This document shows, in pieces, positions 18,976 to 31,157 of a stretch of DNA of 64,000 nt. The stretch comes from Pseudomonas sp. TH15. Lineage in GTDB: Bacteria; Pseudomonadota; Gammaproteobacteria; Pseudomonadales; Pseudomonadaceae. Under the pieces are notes generated by a model. The model saw only the letters and a list, made by a program, of their open reading frames with translations. It searched no databases and was not told where the DNA came from. The first letter of the stretch is position 1. Each line of letters starts with the position of its first letter. The translations under genes were made by a program, and so were the position numbers. The DNA lies in assembly GCF_016651105.1 (NCBI RefSeq), contig NZ_JAEKEL010000001.1, positions 2,036,001 through 2,100,000 of the forward strand, read 5' to 3'.

Positions 18976-20469
18976 TTACATCAACCGCTTGCGTTCGCTC
19001 GAAGGCGCGATCCCTAAGGACTCGCGGTACTTGGCGACGGTGCGGCGAGCCACCTGAATGCCTTGTGCCTCCAGTAAACCAGCGATCTTGCTGTCACTCA
19101 ACGGCTTTTTCTGATTTTCCGCGGCAACCAGTTTTTTGATGATCGCGCGGATCGCTGTGGACGAGCATTCGCCGCCTTCAGAGGTGCTGACATGGCTGGA
19201 GAAAAAGTATTTCAGTTCATAAATGCCCCGTGGGGTATGCATGAACTTTTGGGTGGTCACCCGTGAAATCGTCGATTCGTGCATGCCCACCGCTTCGGCG
19301 ATGTCATGCAGGACCAGCGGCTTCATGGCTTCGTCGCCGTACTCCAGGAAACCGCGCTGGTGCTCGACGATCTGGGTGGCGACTTTCATCAGGGTTTCGT
19401 TACGGCTTTGCAGGCTCTTGATGAACCAGCGGGCTTCCTGCAACTGATTACGCATGAAGGTGTTGTCGGCACTGGTGTCGGCGCGGCGCACGAAGCCGGC
19501 GTACTGGGCGTTGACCCGCAGCTTTGGCACTGACTCTTGATTCAACTCCACCAGCCAGCGCTCATTATCCTTGCGCACGATGACGTCGGGCACGACGTAT
19601 TCGGCTTCGCTGGACTCGATCTGCGAGCCTGGACGCGGGTTCAGGCTCTGGACCAGCTCGATCACCTGGCGCAGTTCATCTTCCTTGAGCTTCATGCGGC
19701 GCATCAGTTGGCTGTAGTCGCGGCTGCCGAGCAGGTCGATGTAATCGGTGACCAGGCGCTTGGCCTCAGCCAGCCAAGGTGTTTTGGCGGGCAGTTGACG
19801 CAATTGCAGCAACAGGCACTCGCCCAGGTTGCGGGCGCCGATGCCGGCCGGTTCGAATTGCTGGATGCGATGCAGGACGGCTTCGATTTCGTCCAGCTCG
19901 ATGTCCAGTTCCGGATCGAAGGCTTCGAGGATTTCCTCGAGGGTTTCGTCCAGGTAGCCCTGATTGTTGATGCAATCGATCAAGGTCACGGCGATCAGGC
20001 GATCGGTGTCGGACATCGGCGCCAGGTTCAGTTGCCAGAGCAGGTGGCTTTGCAGGCTTTCGCCGGCGGATGTACGGGTGGTGAAATCCCACTCGTCGTC
20101 ATCGTTGCTCGGCAGGCTGCTGGCGCTGGTCTGGTAAACGTCTTCCCAGGCGGTATCGACGGGCAGTTCGTTGGGAATGCGCTCGTTCCAGTCCCCTTCC
20201 TCGAGGTTATCCACCGTCGGGGCGGTTTCCTGGTAGGAGGGTTCCTGAATGTCGGCGTTGGGTGGTTGTTCGGCTTTGTCGGCCAATGGGTCGGCGTTAT
20301 CGAAGTCGTCGCCTTCTTCCTGGCGTTCGAGCATCGGATTGGACTCCAGGGCCTCCTGGATTTCCTGTTGCAGGTCCAGGGTCGACAATTGGAGCAGGCG
20401 GATGGCCTGTTGCAGCTGAGGTGTCATCGTCAGCTGCTGGCCCATTCTCAAGACTAGCGATGGTTTCAT
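18976..20469 (-). CDS. rpoN: RNA polymerase sigma-54 factor RpoN
   Basis: The alternative sigma factor for -24/-12 promoters; it needs enhancer-binding AAA+ activators and controls nitrogen use, flagella and other functions. The product has 497 residues. Region I is glutamine- and leucine-rich ([20 protein letters not shown]), an acidic region II spans about 50-120, and the RpoN box [12 protein letters not shown] is near the C-terminus. First gene of the hpf-ptsN-rapZ-ptsO cluster. Confidence 0.97.
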   Translation of the reverse strand: MKPSLVLRMGQQLTMTPQLQQAIRLLQLSTLDLQQEIQEALESNPMLERQEEGDDFDNADPLADKAEQPPNADIQEPSYQETAPTVDNLEEGDWNERIPNELPVDTAWEDVYQTSASSLPSNDDDEWDFTTRTSAGESLQSHLLWQLNLAPMSDTDRLIAVTLIDCINNQGYLDETLEEILEAFDPELDIELDEIEAVLHRIQQFEPAGIGARNLGECLLLQLRQLPAKTPWLAEAKRLVTDYIDLLGSRDYSQLMRRMKLKEDELRQVIELVQSLNPRPGSQIESSEAEYVVPDVIVRKDNERWLVELNQESVPKLRVNAQYAGFVRRADTSADNTFMRNQLQEARWFIKSLQSRNETLMKVATQIVEHQRGFLEYGDEAMKPLVLHDIAEAVGMHESTISRVTTQKFMHTPRGIYELKYFFSSHVSTSEGGECSSTAIRAIIKKLVAAENQKKPLSDSKIAGLLEAQGIQVARRTVAKYRESLGIAPSSERKRLM

Positions 20470-20655
20470 GGCAGGGGCTTAACACCTTATTCGCCGGCGC
20501 GCATGCGCCATCCACTACAGGGCGCCGAAGCGCCAAACTTAAGCAAATTATATGCCTGAAACTGAAGTGTTTGCCTAGAGCGCCGTAACAATAAAAAACA
20601 CAGCGATGTGTTAATTGCGCCATGCGCTCTGTCGACTAGCCAGACACCTCGGTGT

Positions 20656-21381
20656 TTACAGGCGGAACTCGTGGCCCAGATACACTTCCTTGACCAGTTC
20701 GTTGGCCAGGATGGTGGCGGAGTCACCTTCGGCAATTAGCTGACCATCGTTGACGATGTAGGCGGTTTCGCAGATATCCAGTGTTTCACGGACGTTGTGG
20801 TCGGTGATCAGCACGCCAATGCCTTTGGCCTTGAGGTGATGGATGATCTGCTTGATGTCGCCAACCGAAATCGGGTCTACACCGGCGAAAGGTTCGTCGA
20901 GCAGGATGAATTTCGGGTTGGTGGCCAAGGCCCGGGCGATTTCCACTCGGCGTCGTTCACCACCGGACAGGCTCATGCCGAGGTTGTCACGGATGTGGCT
21001 GATGTGGAATTCCTGCAGCAGGCTTTCCAGCTCTTTGCGGCGAGCGGCCTTGTCGAGTTCCTTGCGGGTCTCGAGGATGGCCATGATGTTGTCGGCGACC
21101 GAGAGTTTGCGGAAGATCGACGCTTCTTGCGGAAGATAGCCGATACCGGCCTTTGCACGACCGTGCATCGGCTGGTGGCTGACGTCCAGATCGTCGATCA
21201 GTACGCGACCCTGGTCGGCTTGTACCAGGCCAACGATCATGTAAAAGCAGGTGGTCTTGCCGGCGCCGTTCGGGCCAAGCAGGCCGACGATCTGACCGCT
21301 GTCGATGGACAGGCTGACGTCACGCACGACCTGGCGGCTCTTGTAGCTCTTGGCCAGATGCTGGGCTTTCAGAGTTGCCAT
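20656..21381 (-). CDS. lptB: LPS export ABC transporter ATP-binding protein LptB
   Basis: The ATPase that powers LPS extraction by LptFGC and transport over the LptA bridge. The product has 241 residues. Walker A is [11 protein letters not shown] (about 35-45), the signature is [15 protein letters not shown], and Walker B is [13 protein letters not shown]. It overlaps lptA by one base. The 186 bases up to rpoN should hold the rpoN promoter. Confidence 0.97.
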   Translation of the reverse strand: MATLKAQHLAKSYKSRQVVRDVSLSIDSGQIVGLLGPNGAGKTTCFYMIVGLVQADQGRVLIDDLDVSHQPMHGRAKAGIGYLPQEASIFRKLSVADNIMAILETRKELDKAARRKELESLLQEFHISHIRDNLGMSLSGGERRRVEIARALATNPKFILLDEPFAGVDPISVGDIKQIIHHLKAKGIGVLITDHNVRETLDICETAYIVNDGQLIAEGDSATILANELVKEVYLGHEFRL

Positions 21382-21914
21382 TACTGGGCCTTCTGCTTCG
21401 GCGGGATCACCATGTCGATCCGTTGGCGCGGCGTTGTGATCGGCGAGCCAGTGGCGCGGCCGGCCGTAGCCACCTGTTTCACCGTGTCGTAGACGATTTT
21501 CTCGCCTTCGGTGGTGCTGCCGTCATCGCTGATGACTTTGGCTTGATCGATCAGCACGATGCGGTTTTGCTGGGCATGGTACTGGACAGTCTTGCCATAG
21601 CCTTTGACTGGCTGTGGGGAGGTGGTTTTTTGCAACTGCTCGAAGTACGCCAGGTTGCCCACCGACGTTACGACATCGATCTGGCCATCCTTTGTACGAG
21701 TGATGGTCACGGTATTGCCGGTAACCTTCATCGAACCCTGGGTGATGATTACATCACCTTTATAGGTGGCGATACCTTGCTTGTCATCGAGCTGGGCATC
21801 GTCGGCCTGGATACGGATCGGTTTCGTACTATCGTCCGGCAGAGCCCAGGCGCTCACGCTTCCCAGTGCTGCGCCCAGACTGAGCAAAATAGGGAGGGTT
21901 TTAACGAGCCTCAT
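21381..21914 (-). CDS. lptA: LPS periplasmic bridge protein LptA
   Basis: A periplasmic protein whose beta-jellyroll units form the bridge that carries LPS to LptDE. The product has 177 residues with a signal peptide ending about VSAWA. The OstA-type core is [19 protein letters not shown], cited here as its key segment. Its start overlaps the end of lptC by 14 bases. Confidence 0.95.
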   Translation of the reverse strand: MRLVKTLPILLSLGAALGSVSAWALPDDSTKPIRIQADDAQLDDKQGIATYKGDVIITQGSMKVTGNTVTITRTKDGQIDVVTSVGNLAYFEQLQKTTSPQPVKGYGKTVQYHAQQNRIVLIDQAKVISDDGSTTEGEKIVYDTVKQVATAGRATGSPITTPRQRIDMVIPPKQKAQ

Positions 21915-22473
21915 ACTGTCCTCTTACGTTCGATAGCAGGTGTATCCTGCTTTCTTTCAAATACGCTTTCATTCCGTTGCCAGTCGATACACCGCCAGCG
22001 CCGTCGATTCTAACGGGTTGCTCGGTCTGCGCATATTGCTGCTGCGGGAACACTGTCATGCGAGTACTGGTAATAATCATCTCGCGGTTCTTTTCATCGG
22101 TCCGTGCGATACGTACCGAGTCGATCAGCTCTACCTGAGTGCCGTCCGGATTCACCTCGCCACGCAAGCTTGTGACATGCCACGGAAACTCGGTGCCGCG
22201 GTACATGTTCAGGTCGGGTTTGGTGACCAGCGTAATGTCGCTCGCCTTGAGGTGTTCGACCTTGTCGGACGTCAAGTCGTACTGCAAGCCGCCGTCCGGC
22301 AGGTACTGCACGCTGTGGGCGTTGAGTGCGTAATAGTCGATCTGGCTGACATCGACCTTGGCCACTGGCTTGTCGAGGAAGCGTTCCGGGCTGATGTTCC
22401 AGTAGCCGACCGCTGCGAATATCGCGGCGATGCAACAGAACATCAAGAAATTGCGAAACTTTTTGCTCAGCAT
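21901..22473 (-). CDS. lptC: LPS export protein LptC
   Basis: A bitopic inner-membrane protein that accepts LPS from LptB2FG and passes it to LptA. The product has 190 residues with one N-terminal helix (about 8-25, FLMFCCIAAIFAAVGYW) and a periplasmic jellyroll. ATG 22473 was chosen; the frame upstream overlaps kdsC without family similarity. Confidence 0.94.
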   Translation of the reverse strand: MLSKKFRNFLMFCCIAAIFAAVGYWNISPERFLDKPVAKVDVSQIDYYALNAHSVQYLPDGGLQYDLTSDKVEHLKASDITLVTKPDLNMYRGTEFPWHVTSLRGEVNPDGTQVELIDSVRIARTDEKNREMIITSTRMTVFPQQQYAQTEQPVRIDGAGGVSTGNGMKAYLKESRIHLLSNVRGQYEAR

Positions 22474-22480
22474 AATGGGC

Positions 22481-23005
22481 TCACAGGTACGCGGCGTTAG
22501 CCGCATCGAGGCGGCCCTGGGCGCGCAGGATCAGTTCGCAGAATTCGCGGGCAGCACCTTCGCCGCCACGGGCCAGGGTGATGCCGTGGGCGTGTTCGCG
22601 CACGAAACTGGCGGCATTGGCCACCGCCATGCCCAGCCCGACGCGGCGAATCACCGGCAGGTCAGGCAGGTCGTCACCGAGGTAGGCAACTTGTTCATAG
22701 CTTAGGTTGAGTTGGGCAAGAAGCTCGTCGAGTACCACCAGTTTGTCTTCGCGACCCTGGTAGAGGTGTGGAATGCCGAGGTTTTTTGCCCGCCGTTCGA
22801 CCACAGGGGTCTTGCGGCCGCTGATGATAGCGGTCTGCACGCCGGCTGCCATCAACATCTTGATGCCTTGGCCGTCGAGGGTGCTGAATGTCTTGAATTC
22901 ACTGCCGTCTTCGAGGAAGTACAGGCGCCCGTCGGTCAGGACGCCATCGACGTCGAACACGGCCAGTTTGATTTGTTTGCCGCGTTGCAGCAGGTCGTTG
23001 CTCAT
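22481..23005 (-). CDS. kdsC: 3-deoxy-D-manno-octulosonate 8-phosphate phosphatase KdsC
   Basis: A HAD phosphatase that releases Kdo from Kdo-8-phosphate for LPS inner-core synthesis. The product has 174 residues, the C0-type HAD without a cap. Catalytic aspartates are in FDVDGVLTDGRLYF, and later motifs are ISGRKTPVVERR and YLGDDLPDLPV. It overlaps kdsD by one base. Confidence 0.96.
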   Translation of the reverse strand: MSNDLLQRGKQIKLAVFDVDGVLTDGRLYFLEDGSEFKTFSTLDGQGIKMLMAAGVQTAIISGRKTPVVERRAKNLGIPHLYQGREDKLVVLDELLAQLNLSYEQVAYLGDDLPDLPVIRRVGLGMAVANAASFVREHAHGITLARGGEGAAREFCELILRAQGRLDAANAAYL

Positions 23006-23979
23006 TACATTACTCCTGCACGCAGCAAATCGTGCATGTTCAAGGCGCCGACCGGACGGTCTTCGCTGTCGACCACTACCAGTGCGCTGATTTTGTTGTC
23101 TTCCATGATCTTCAGGGCTTCGGCGGCAAGCATCTCGGCGCGTGCGGTCTTGCCGTGAGCGGTCATCACTTCATCGATGGTCGCCCGGTGAATGTCGATC
23201 GTGCGATCCAGGGAGCGGCGCAAGTCGCCGTCAGTGAAAATCCCAGCCAGCTTGCCGTCGGCTTCCAGAATGACGGTCATGCCCAGGCCCTTGCGGGTCA
23301 TTTCCATCAGGGCATCCTTGAGTAGCGTGCCACGCTGGACTTGCGGCAACTCTTCGCCGGCGTGCATGACGTTTTCCACTTTTAGTAGTAAGCGTCGGCC
23401 GAGCGCGCCGCCCGGGTGGGAAAATGCGAAGTCTTCTGCGGTAAAACCGCGGGCTTCGAGCAGCGCCACGGCCAGGGCATCGCCCATGACCAGCGCGGCG
23501 GTGGTCGATGAGGTCGGCGCCAGGTTCAGCGGGCAGGCTTCGTGCTCCACGTGAACGTTGAGGTTGACCTCGGCAGCCTTGGCCAATGGCGAATCGGGAT
23601 TGCCGGTCATGCTGATCAACTGGATGCCCAGACGCTTGATCAGCGGCAGCAGCGTAACGATCTCATTGGTAGAGCCAGAGTTCGACAGCGCCACAATGAT
23701 GTCGTCGCGGGTGATCATGCCCATGTCGCCATGACTGGCTTCGGCCGGGTGTACGAAAAACGCCGTGGTGCCGGTGCTGGCCAGGGTGGCGGCAATTTTG
23801 TTACCGATATGCCCCGACTTGCCCATGCCGACCACGACTACGCGGCCTTTGCTGGCCAGAATCATCTCGCAAGCGCGTACGAAATCAGCGTCGATATGGG
23901 GCAGTAAGCCTTGTACGGCTTCCACTTCGAGGCGGATGGTGCGTTGTGCCGATTGAATCAGGTCGCTTGATTGGCTCAT
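23005..23979 (-). CDS. kdsD: Arabinose-5-phosphate isomerase KdsD
   Basis: Converts ribulose-5-phosphate to arabinose-5-phosphate, the first step toward Kdo. The product has 324 residues: an N-terminal SIS domain (VVVGMGKSGHIGNKIAATL) and a C-terminal pair of CBS domains (about 205-320). First gene of the kdsD-kdsC-lptC-lptA-lptB unit and divergent from mlaF. Confidence 0.96.
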   Translation of the reverse strand: MSQSSDLIQSAQRTIRLEVEAVQGLLPHIDADFVRACEMILASKGRVVVVGMGKSGHIGNKIAATLASTGTTAFFVHPAEASHGDMGMITRDDIIVALSNSGSTNEIVTLLPLIKRLGIQLISMTGNPDSPLAKAAEVNLNVHVEHEACPLNLAPTSSTTAALVMGDALAVALLEARGFTAEDFAFSHPGGALGRRLLLKVENVMHAGEELPQVQRGTLLKDALMEMTRKGLGMTVILEADGKLAGIFTDGDLRRSLDRTIDIHRATIDEVMTAHGKTARAEMLAAEALKIMEDNKISALVVVDSEDRPVGALNMHDLLRAGVM

Positions 23980-24135
23980 GTCAGAATCGTATAGCCCGAT
24001 GAAAAGGCGGCGATTATAGCGGTAATGATCGAAACCCTCACGTTAGTTCGTCGTGCTTTGTTAATACCTGTTACCGAAATACTCCAAATGCGGCTTTTTG
24101 CCTGTCCTCTTGCTGAACATGCCCCGGCTTGGGCC

Positions 24136-24165
24136 TTGGGCGCTTGGCTATTGCAGTGATATAGT
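24136..24165 (+). promoter_or_regulatory. Possible sigma-70 promoter of the mla operon
   Basis: TTGGGC (24136-24141) and TATAGT (24160-24165) are 18 bases apart and about 90 bases upstream of mlaF. The -10 matches five of six bases, while the -35 is weak. The 275-base divergent region between kdsD and mlaF holds no gene and nothing else I can identify. Confidence 0.4.
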
Positions 24166-24254
24166 TCGCCGCCAGTTCGGCCTGCCCGGGGAGGTATGTG
24201 CTTTCGTCAGAAAGCCAGGCGTCCGAGTGAGAGGCTGCATCGCAAGGAGTTTAG

Positions 24255-25064
24255 ATGAGTGCCGATAACGCCTACGCGGTCGAGCTGAAGGGACTGACCT
24301 TCAAGCGCGGTGCGCGCAGCATTTTCAATAACGTCGATATCCGCATCCCACGCGGCAAGGTCACCGGTATCATGGGGCCTTCCGGGTGTGGCAAGACCAC
24401 CCTGTTACGGCTGATGGGCGCCCAGTTGCGACCTAATAGCGGTGAAGTCTGGGTCAACGGTCAGAACCTGCCCAAGTTGTCGCGCAGCGATTTGTTCGAT
24501 GCGCGCAAGCACATGGGTGTGCTGTTCCAGAGCGGCGCGTTGTTTACCGATCTGGATGTGTTCGAGAACGTCGCCTTCCCGCTACGGGTTCATACCGAGC
24601 TGCCGGAAGAAATGATCCGTGACATCGTCCTGCTTAAATTGCAGGCCGTTGGCTTGCGCGGCGCCATCGATCTCATGCCCGACGAACTGTCCGGTGGCAT
24701 GAAGCGTCGTGTCGCGCTGGCGCGAGCGATTGCCCTCGATCCGCAAATCCTCATGTATGACGAGCCCTTTGTGGGGCAGGACCCGATCGCCATGGGCGTA
24801 CTGGTGCGCCTGATCCGTCTGCTCAACGATGCGTTGGGCATCACCAGCATCGTGGTCTCCCACGATCTGGCAGAGACCGCGAGCATTGCCGATTACATTT
24901 ATGTAGTGGGTGATGGGCAAGTGCTGGGGCAGGGCACGCCTGACGAATTGATGAATTCTCAGGAGCCACGTATCCGTCAATTCATGACAGGTGACCCCGA
25001 TGGTCCGGTCGCCTATCACTTTCCAGCGACGGATTACCGCGCAGATCTTCTGGGGAAGCGCTGA
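24255..25064 (+). CDS. mlaF: Phospholipid ABC transporter ATP-binding protein MlaF
   Basis: ATPase of the Mla system, which moves phospholipids between the outer and inner membranes to keep outer-membrane asymmetry. The product has 269 residues. Walker A is [15 protein letters not shown], the signature is [15 protein letters not shown], and Walker B is [19 protein letters not shown] lies just upstream of the ATG. First gene of mlaFEDCB; it overlaps mlaE by one base. Confidence 0.97.
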   Translation: MSADNAYAVELKGLTFKRGARSIFNNVDIRIPRGKVTGIMGPSGCGKTTLLRLMGAQLRPNSGEVWVNGQNLPKLSRSDLFDARKHMGVLFQSGALFTDLDVFENVAFPLRVHTELPEEMIRDIVLLKLQAVGLRGAIDLMPDELSGGMKRRVALARAIALDPQILMYDEPFVGQDPIAMGVLVRLIRLLNDALGITSIVVSHDLAETASIADYIYVVGDGQVLGQGTPDELMNSQEPRIRQFMTGDPDGPVAYHFPATDYRADLLGKR

Positions 25065-25861
25065 TGCGCAAGATTTCACTGATAGAAAAAGTGCGCCGGT
25101 TCGGCCACGGGGCTATCGATGCCGTCGGGGTGTTCGGGCGGGCGACGATTTTCCTGTTTCACGCATTGTTTAGCCGCGGCGGTATTGGCGGCGGTTTTGG
25201 TTTGCTGATCAAGCAATTGCATTCGGTCGGCGTGATGTCCCTGGTGATCATCGTCGTCTCCGGGGTGTTCATCGGCATGGTGTTGGCGCTGCAAGGCTTC
25301 AATATCCTGTCCAGCTACGGTTCGGAACAGGCTGTCGGGCAGATGGTTGCCCTGACGTTGCTGCGTGAACTGGGGCCGGTGGTGACTGCATTGCTGTTTG
25401 CCGGGCGCGCAGGTTCGGCCCTGACTGCCGAAATCGGCAACATGAAGTCCACCGAGCAGTTGTCCAGTCTGGAAATGATTGGCGTCGATCCGCTCAAGTA
25501 CATCATTGCCCCGCGCCTGTGGGCCGGTTTCATTTCCCTGCCGGTGCTGGCGATGATTTTCAGCGTCGTCGGGATCTGGGGCGGTTCGTGGGTGGCAGTC
25601 GACTGGCTGGGTGTCTATGACGGCTCCTACTGGGCGAACATGCAGAACAGCGTGACGTTCAATGGTGATGTGCTCAACGGCATCATCAAAAGTGTCGTCT
25701 TCGCCTTTGTCGTGACCTGGATTGCCGTATTCCAAGGCTATGATTGCGAGCCTACTTCCGAGGGGATCAGTCGTGCCACAACCAAGACCGTGGTGTATGC
25801 CTCTTTGGCAGTGCTCGGCCTGGACTTTATTTTGACCGCCCTGATGTTTGGAGATTTCTGA
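25064..25861 (+). CDS. mlaE: Phospholipid ABC transporter permease MlaE
   Basis: The inner-membrane permease that forms the core of MlaFEDB. The product has 265 residues with about five to six hydrophobic helices. Family segments are [34 protein letters not shown] and [21 protein letters not shown] (cited in part). It overlaps mlaD by one base. Confidence 0.97.
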   Translation: MRKISLIEKVRRFGHGAIDAVGVFGRATIFLFHALFSRGGIGGGFGLLIKQLHSVGVMSLVIIVVSGVFIGMVLALQGFNILSSYGSEQAVGQMVALTLLRELGPVVTALLFAGRAGSALTAEIGNMKSTEQLSSLEMIGVDPLKYIIAPRLWAGFISLPVLAMIFSVVGIWGGSWVAVDWLGVYDGSYWANMQNSVTFNGDVLNGIIKSVVFAFVVTWIAVFQGYDCEPTSEGISRATTKTVVYASLAVLGLDFILTALMFGDF

Positions 25862-26328
25862 TGCAAAACCGCACCCTGGAAATCGGTGTCGGCCTTTTCT
25901 TGCTGGCTGGCATCCTGGCTTTGTTGCTGCTTGCGTTGCGGGTCAGTGGCCTGTCCCCGACCGCAAACACCGATACGTATAAACTTTATGCCTACTTCGA
26001 CAATATCGCCGGTTTGACTGTCAGAGCTAAAGTGACCATGGCCGGTGTGACTATCGGCAAGGTTACGGCGATCGATCTGGACCGCGACAGTTTCACCGGC
26101 CGGGTGACCATGCAATTGGAAAAGCGCGTAGATAATCTGCCGACTGACTCCACTGCATCTATCCTGACGGCTGGCCTGTTGGGCGAGAAGTACATCGGTA
26201 TCAGCGTGGGCGGGGAACAAGCCTTGCTCAAGGATGGTGGAACCATCCACGACACCCAGTCGTCGCTGGTGCTCGAGGACTTGATCGGTAAATTCCTGCT
26301 CAATACCGTTAGCAAAGACGCTAAATGA
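25861..26328 (+). CDS. mlaD: MCE-domain lipid-binding protein MlaD
   Basis: A membrane-anchored MCE protein that forms a hexameric ring with a central lipid pore over MlaE. The product has 155 residues: one N-terminal helix (about 7-25), the MCE domain (about 38-115, YFDNIAGLTVRAKVTMAGV) and a short helical tail with VLEDLIGKFL. It is slightly shorter than E. coli MlaD. Confidence 0.96.
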   Translation: MQNRTLEIGVGLFLLAGILALLLLALRVSGLSPTANTDTYKLYAYFDNIAGLTVRAKVTMAGVTIGKVTAIDLDRDSFTGRVTMQLEKRVDNLPTDSTASILTAGLLGEKYIGISVGGEQALLKDGGTIHDTQSSLVLEDLIGKFLLNTVSKDAK

Positions 26329-26339
26329 GGAGCTTTTGA

Positions 26340-26981
26340 ATGATTTCTACCTTGCGACGTGGCCTGCTGGTACTGCTTGCAACATTGCCGCTGATGGGCA
26401 ACGCCGTGGCGGATTCTTCCGCGCACGCGCTCGTGCAGGACACGACCAATCGGATGCTTGCCGATCTGTCGGCCAATAAAGAGAAGTACAAGCAGGACCC
26501 GCAGGACTTTTATACGGCGCTGAACACCATCGTCGGACCTGTGGTGGATGCCGAGGGCATTTCCAAAAGCATCATGACGGTCAAGTACTCGCGCAAAGCC
26601 ACGCCTGCGCAAATGCAGACCTTTCAGGAAAACTTCAAGAAAGGCCTGTTCCAGTTCTACGGCAACGCCTTGCTGGAGTACAACAACCAGGGCATCGTCG
26701 TTGATCCTGCCAAGGATGAGTCGGGCGACCGCACCAGCATTGGCATGACGGTCAAGGGCAGCAACGGCGCGATTTATCCGGTGCAGTACACGCTCGAGAA
26801 GATCAATGGCGAGTGGAAGCTGCGCAACGTGATCATCAACGGCATCAACATTGGCAAGCTGTTCCGCGATCAGTTTGCTGACGCGATGCAGCGCAATGGC
26901 AACGACCTGGACAAGACCATCAATGGTTGGGCCGGGGAAGTCGCCAAAGCCAAGGCCAGCACCGAGAAGCCAGCACAATGA
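26340..26981 (+). CDS. mlaC: Periplasmic phospholipid carrier MlaC
   Basis: A soluble carrier that ferries phospholipids between MlaA in the outer membrane and MlaFEDB. The product has 213 residues with a signal peptide ending around GNAVADS. The Tol-Tol-Ttg2-type domain follows (VQDTTNRMLADLSANKEKY). It starts 11 bases after mlaD; AGGAG lies upstream. Confidence 0.95.
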   Translation: MISTLRRGLLVLLATLPLMGNAVADSSAHALVQDTTNRMLADLSANKEKYKQDPQDFYTALNTIVGPVVDAEGISKSIMTVKYSRKATPAQMQTFQENFKKGLFQFYGNALLEYNNQGIVVDPAKDESGDRTSIGMTVKGSNGAIYPVQYTLEKINGEWKLRNVIINGINIGKLFRDQFADAMQRNGNDLDKTINGWAGEVAKAKASTEKPAQ

Positions 26982-27283
26982 GTGTATCGGCCATTCGCAT
27001 GACCGAGTCCGGCGAGCTGCGGTTGAGCGGCATGCTGGATTACCGCACCGGCCCGGGTCTGCGCAAGCAGGGCCAGGCGCTGATCAAAGCCAGTACGGCC
27101 CCCGCCGTGGTGGTCGATTGTTCGGCGGTGTTGAAATCCAGCAGTGTCGGCTTGTCGCTGCTGCTGTGTTTCATGCGTGATGCAGAGGCGGCCGGCAAGG
27201 CCGTCAGCATCCGCGCAATGCCCGAAGACATGCGCGAAATCGCTCAGGTCAGCGAATTGACCGAGCTGTTGGCGCACCCCTAA
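26978..27283 (+). CDS. mlaB: STAS-domain protein MlaB
   Basis: A cytoplasmic STAS protein that binds MlaF and stabilises the transporter. The product has 101 residues, with the STAS core VVDCSAVLKSSSVGLSLLL. The ATG overlaps the mlaC stop by four bases (ATGA); a longer frame upstream lies inside mlaC and is ignored. Last gene before a terminator. Confidence 0.94.
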   Translation: MSVSAIRMTESGELRLSGMLDYRTGPGLRKQGQALIKASTAPAVVVDCSAVLKSSSVGLSLLLCFMRDAEAAGKAVSIRAMPEDMREIAQVSELTELLAHP

Positions 27284-27298
27284 CCGGCATCTATAAAG

Positions 27299-27352
27299 AA
27301 GCCCCCCGTCAGAGTCCTGTGAATGCGGGGTTCGCAGGCGCGGGGCTTTTTT
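27299..27352 (+). terminator. Intrinsic terminator of the mla operon
   Basis: AAGCCCC (27299-27305) pairs with GGGGCTT (27342-27348), with further pairing inside, followed by a T-run to 27352. It separates mlaB from ibaG. Confidence 0.75.
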
Positions 27353-27398
27353 GTATGATGTCCGACCCGCGCGCGCAGAGCGCCGATTGAGGTTGAGC

Positions 27399-28938
<1,540 letters not shown>

Positions 28939-28985
28939 TTTCTGCTGCATGGGCGCAGGGACGCGCCCGTTGGTTTTGTTCCAAG

Positions 28986-29007
28986 TCGAGGGTGGTTACA
29001 CCCTCGA
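28986..29007 (+). other. Perfect stem-loop in the hisG leader
   Basis: TCGAGGGTG (28986-28994) and CACCCTCGA (28999-29007) form a 9-bp stem with a GTTA loop, 60 bases before the hisG start. No T-run follows and I see no His-rich leader peptide. It may be a weak pause site or a murA 3'-end element. Confidence 0.5.
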
Positions 29008-29067
29008 TGTGTGTCCGGCGCCGTTTGCGACCGGACATGAGTACCTTGATAAGGACTGACGTTTCCC

Positions 29068-29703
29068 ATGTTGACCATCGCACTGTCCAAGGGCCGCATC
29101 CTTGACGACACCCTGCCGCTTCTGGCTGAAGCAGGCATCGTGCCGACCGAGAATCCGGACAAGAGCCGCAAGCTGATCATCCCCACGACCCAGCCCGACG
29201 TACGTCTGCTGATCGTGCGCGCAACCGATGTGCCGACTTACGTCGAACATGGTGCCGCGGACCTGGGCGTCGCCGGTAAAGATGTGCTGATGGAATACGG
29301 CGGCCAGGGCCTCTACGAGCCGCTGGACCTACGAATTGCCCTGTGCAAGCTGATGACCGCCGGCAAAATTGGCGCAGTCGAGCCCAAGGGCCGACTGCGC
29401 GTTGCCACCAAGTTCGTCAACGTTGCCAAGCGTTACTACGCCGAGCAGGGTCGTCAGGTTGACATCATCAAGCTCTACGGCTCGATGGAGCTGGCACCGC
29501 TGATCGGTCTGGCCGACAAGATCATCGACGTGGTCGACACCGGTAACACGCTGCGGGCCAATGGCCTGGAACCACAGGATTTCATCGCTGACATCAGCTC
29601 CCGTCTGATCGTCAACAAAGCTTCGATGAAAATGCAGCACGCCCGTATCCAGGCGTTGATCGACACCCTGCGCAAGGCAGTGGAGTCTCGACACCGCGGC
29701 TGA
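29068..29703 (+). CDS. hisG: ATP phosphoribosyltransferase catalytic subunit HisG (short form)
   Basis: First step of histidine synthesis, joining ATP and PRPP. The product has 211 residues, the short form that lacks the C-terminal regulatory domain and works with HisZ. No hisZ lies in this window. Visible motifs are [14 protein letters not shown] and [13 protein letters not shown]. Confidence 0.96.
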   Translation: MLTIALSKGRILDDTLPLLAEAGIVPTENPDKSRKLIIPTTQPDVRLLIVRATDVPTYVEHGAADLGVAGKDVLMEYGGQGLYEPLDLRIALCKLMTAGKIGAVEPKGRLRVATKFVNVAKRYYAEQGRQVDIIKLYGSMELAPLIGLADKIIDVVDTGNTLRANGLEPQDFIADISSRLIVNKASMKMQHARIQALIDTLRKAVESRHRG

Positions 29704-29756
29704 TTCACCTGCGCGACGTTAAGTCGCGCCCGTCTATCCGCCTCATAGCCAGAATT

Positions 29757-29806
29757 CTCAGGTGCCCAAGCGGAAACGACTGCTAAGTTAGGGCGCCTGA
29801 GTTTTT
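29757..29806 (+). terminator. Possible terminator between hisG and hisD
   Basis: CTCAGGTGCCC (29757-29767) pairs, with one mismatch, with GGGCGCCTGAG (29791-29801), followed by TTTTT. The loop is 23 bases long. A second perfect 7-bp hairpin (29711-29729) precedes it without a T-run. Confidence 0.5.
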
Positions 29807-29829
29807 GCCATTCCTATGAGGCTCTCGCT

Positions 29830-31155
29830 ATGACCGCACCGACTGCAATTCGCCGACTCAACGCTGCTGCCCCGGATTTCGCACATCATCTGGATCATCT
29901 GCTGAGCTGGGAAAGTGTGTCTGACGACTCGGTCAATCAGCGGGTGCTGGACATCATCAAAGCCGTGCGCGAGCGTGGCGATGCGGCGCTGGTGGAGTTC
30001 ACCCAGAAGTTCGACGGCCTGCAAGTTGCCTCGATGGCCGACCTCATCCTGCCGCGCGAACGCCTGGAGCTGGCCCTGACCCGCATCACCGCGCCCCAGC
30101 GCGAAGCATTGGAAAAAGCCGCGGCCCGAGTGCGCAGCTACCACGAAAAACAGAAACAGGACTCCTGGAGCTACACCGAAGCCGACGGCACGGTGCTGGG
30201 CCAGAAGGTCACGCCGCTGGATCGCGCCGGTCTGTACGTGCCGGGCGGCAAGGCGTCGTACCCGTCGTCGGTACTGATGAACGCGATTCCGGCCAAGGTC
30301 GCTGGCGTGACCGAAGTGGTCATGGTCGTGCCGACCCCGCGCGGTGAAATCAATGAACTGGTATTGGCCGCGGCCTGCATTGCCGGCGTGGATCGTGTGT
30401 TTACCATCGGTGGCGCCCAAGCGGTTGCCGCGCTGGCTTACGGCACCGAAAGCGTGCCGAAGGTCGACAAAGTGGTTGGCCCGGGCAATATTTATGTCGC
30501 CACCGCCAAGCGCCACGTGTTTGGCCAGGTCGGCATCGACATGATCGCCGGTCCGTCCGAGATCCTTGTGGTCTGCGACGGCCAGACCGATCCGGACTGG
30601 ATCGCCATGGACCTGTTCTCCCAGGCCGAGCATGACGAAGACGCCCAGGCGATTCTGGTCAGCCCGGACGCCGAGTTCCTCGACAAAGTCGCCGCCAGCA
30701 TCAGCAAATTGCTGCCGACCATGGAACGTGCCGAGATCATCGAGACGTCGATCAATGGCCGCGGCGCGCTGATCCTGGTCCGCGACATGCAACAAGCCAT
30801 CGAAGTGGCCAACCGCATCGCGCCGGAGCACCTGGAGTTGTCGGTCGCCGATCCACAAGCCTGGCTGCCGCAGATCCGCCACGCTGGTGCAATCTTCATG
30901 GGCCGTCACACCTCCGAAGCGTTGGGCGATTACTGCGCCGGGCCGAACCACGTCTTGCCGACCTCCGGCACCGCGCGATTCTCTTCGCCGCTGGGTGTGT
31001 ACGACTTCCAGAAACGCTCGTCGATCATCTTCTGCTCCGAGCAGGGTGCTTCCGAATTGGGCAAAACCGCTTCCGTGCTGGCCCGTGGCGAGTCGCTGAC
31101 CGCTCACGCCCGTAGCGCTGAATACCGCATCGTTGATGATCAAGAAGGGAAATAA
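29830..31155 (+). CDS. hisD: Histidinol dehydrogenase HisD
   Basis: Carries out the last two oxidations of histidine synthesis, histidinol to histidine, with Zn and NAD. The product has 441 residues. Family segments are [18 protein letters not shown] and the signature [13 protein letters not shown]. The active-site Glu-His pair is in IAPEHLEL. It ends two bases before hisC. Confidence 0.96.
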   Translation: MTAPTAIRRLNAAAPDFAHHLDHLLSWESVSDDSVNQRVLDIIKAVRERGDAALVEFTQKFDGLQVASMADLILPRERLELALTRITAPQREALEKAAARVRSYHEKQKQDSWSYTEADGTVLGQKVTPLDRAGLYVPGGKASYPSSVLMNAIPAKVAGVTEVVMVVPTPRGEINELVLAAACIAGVDRVFTIGGAQAVAALAYGTESVPKVDKVVGPGNIYVATAKRHVFGQVGIDMIAGPSEILVVCDGQTDPDWIAMDLFSQAEHDEDAQAILVSPDAEFLDKVAASISKLLPTMERAEIIETSINGRGALILVRDMQQAIEVANRIAPEHLELSVADPQAWLPQIRHAGAIFMGRHTSEALGDYCAGPNHVLPTSGTARFSSPLGVYDFQKRSSIIFCSEQGASELGKTASVLARGESLTAHARSAEYRIVDDQEGK

Positions 31156-31157
31156 AG

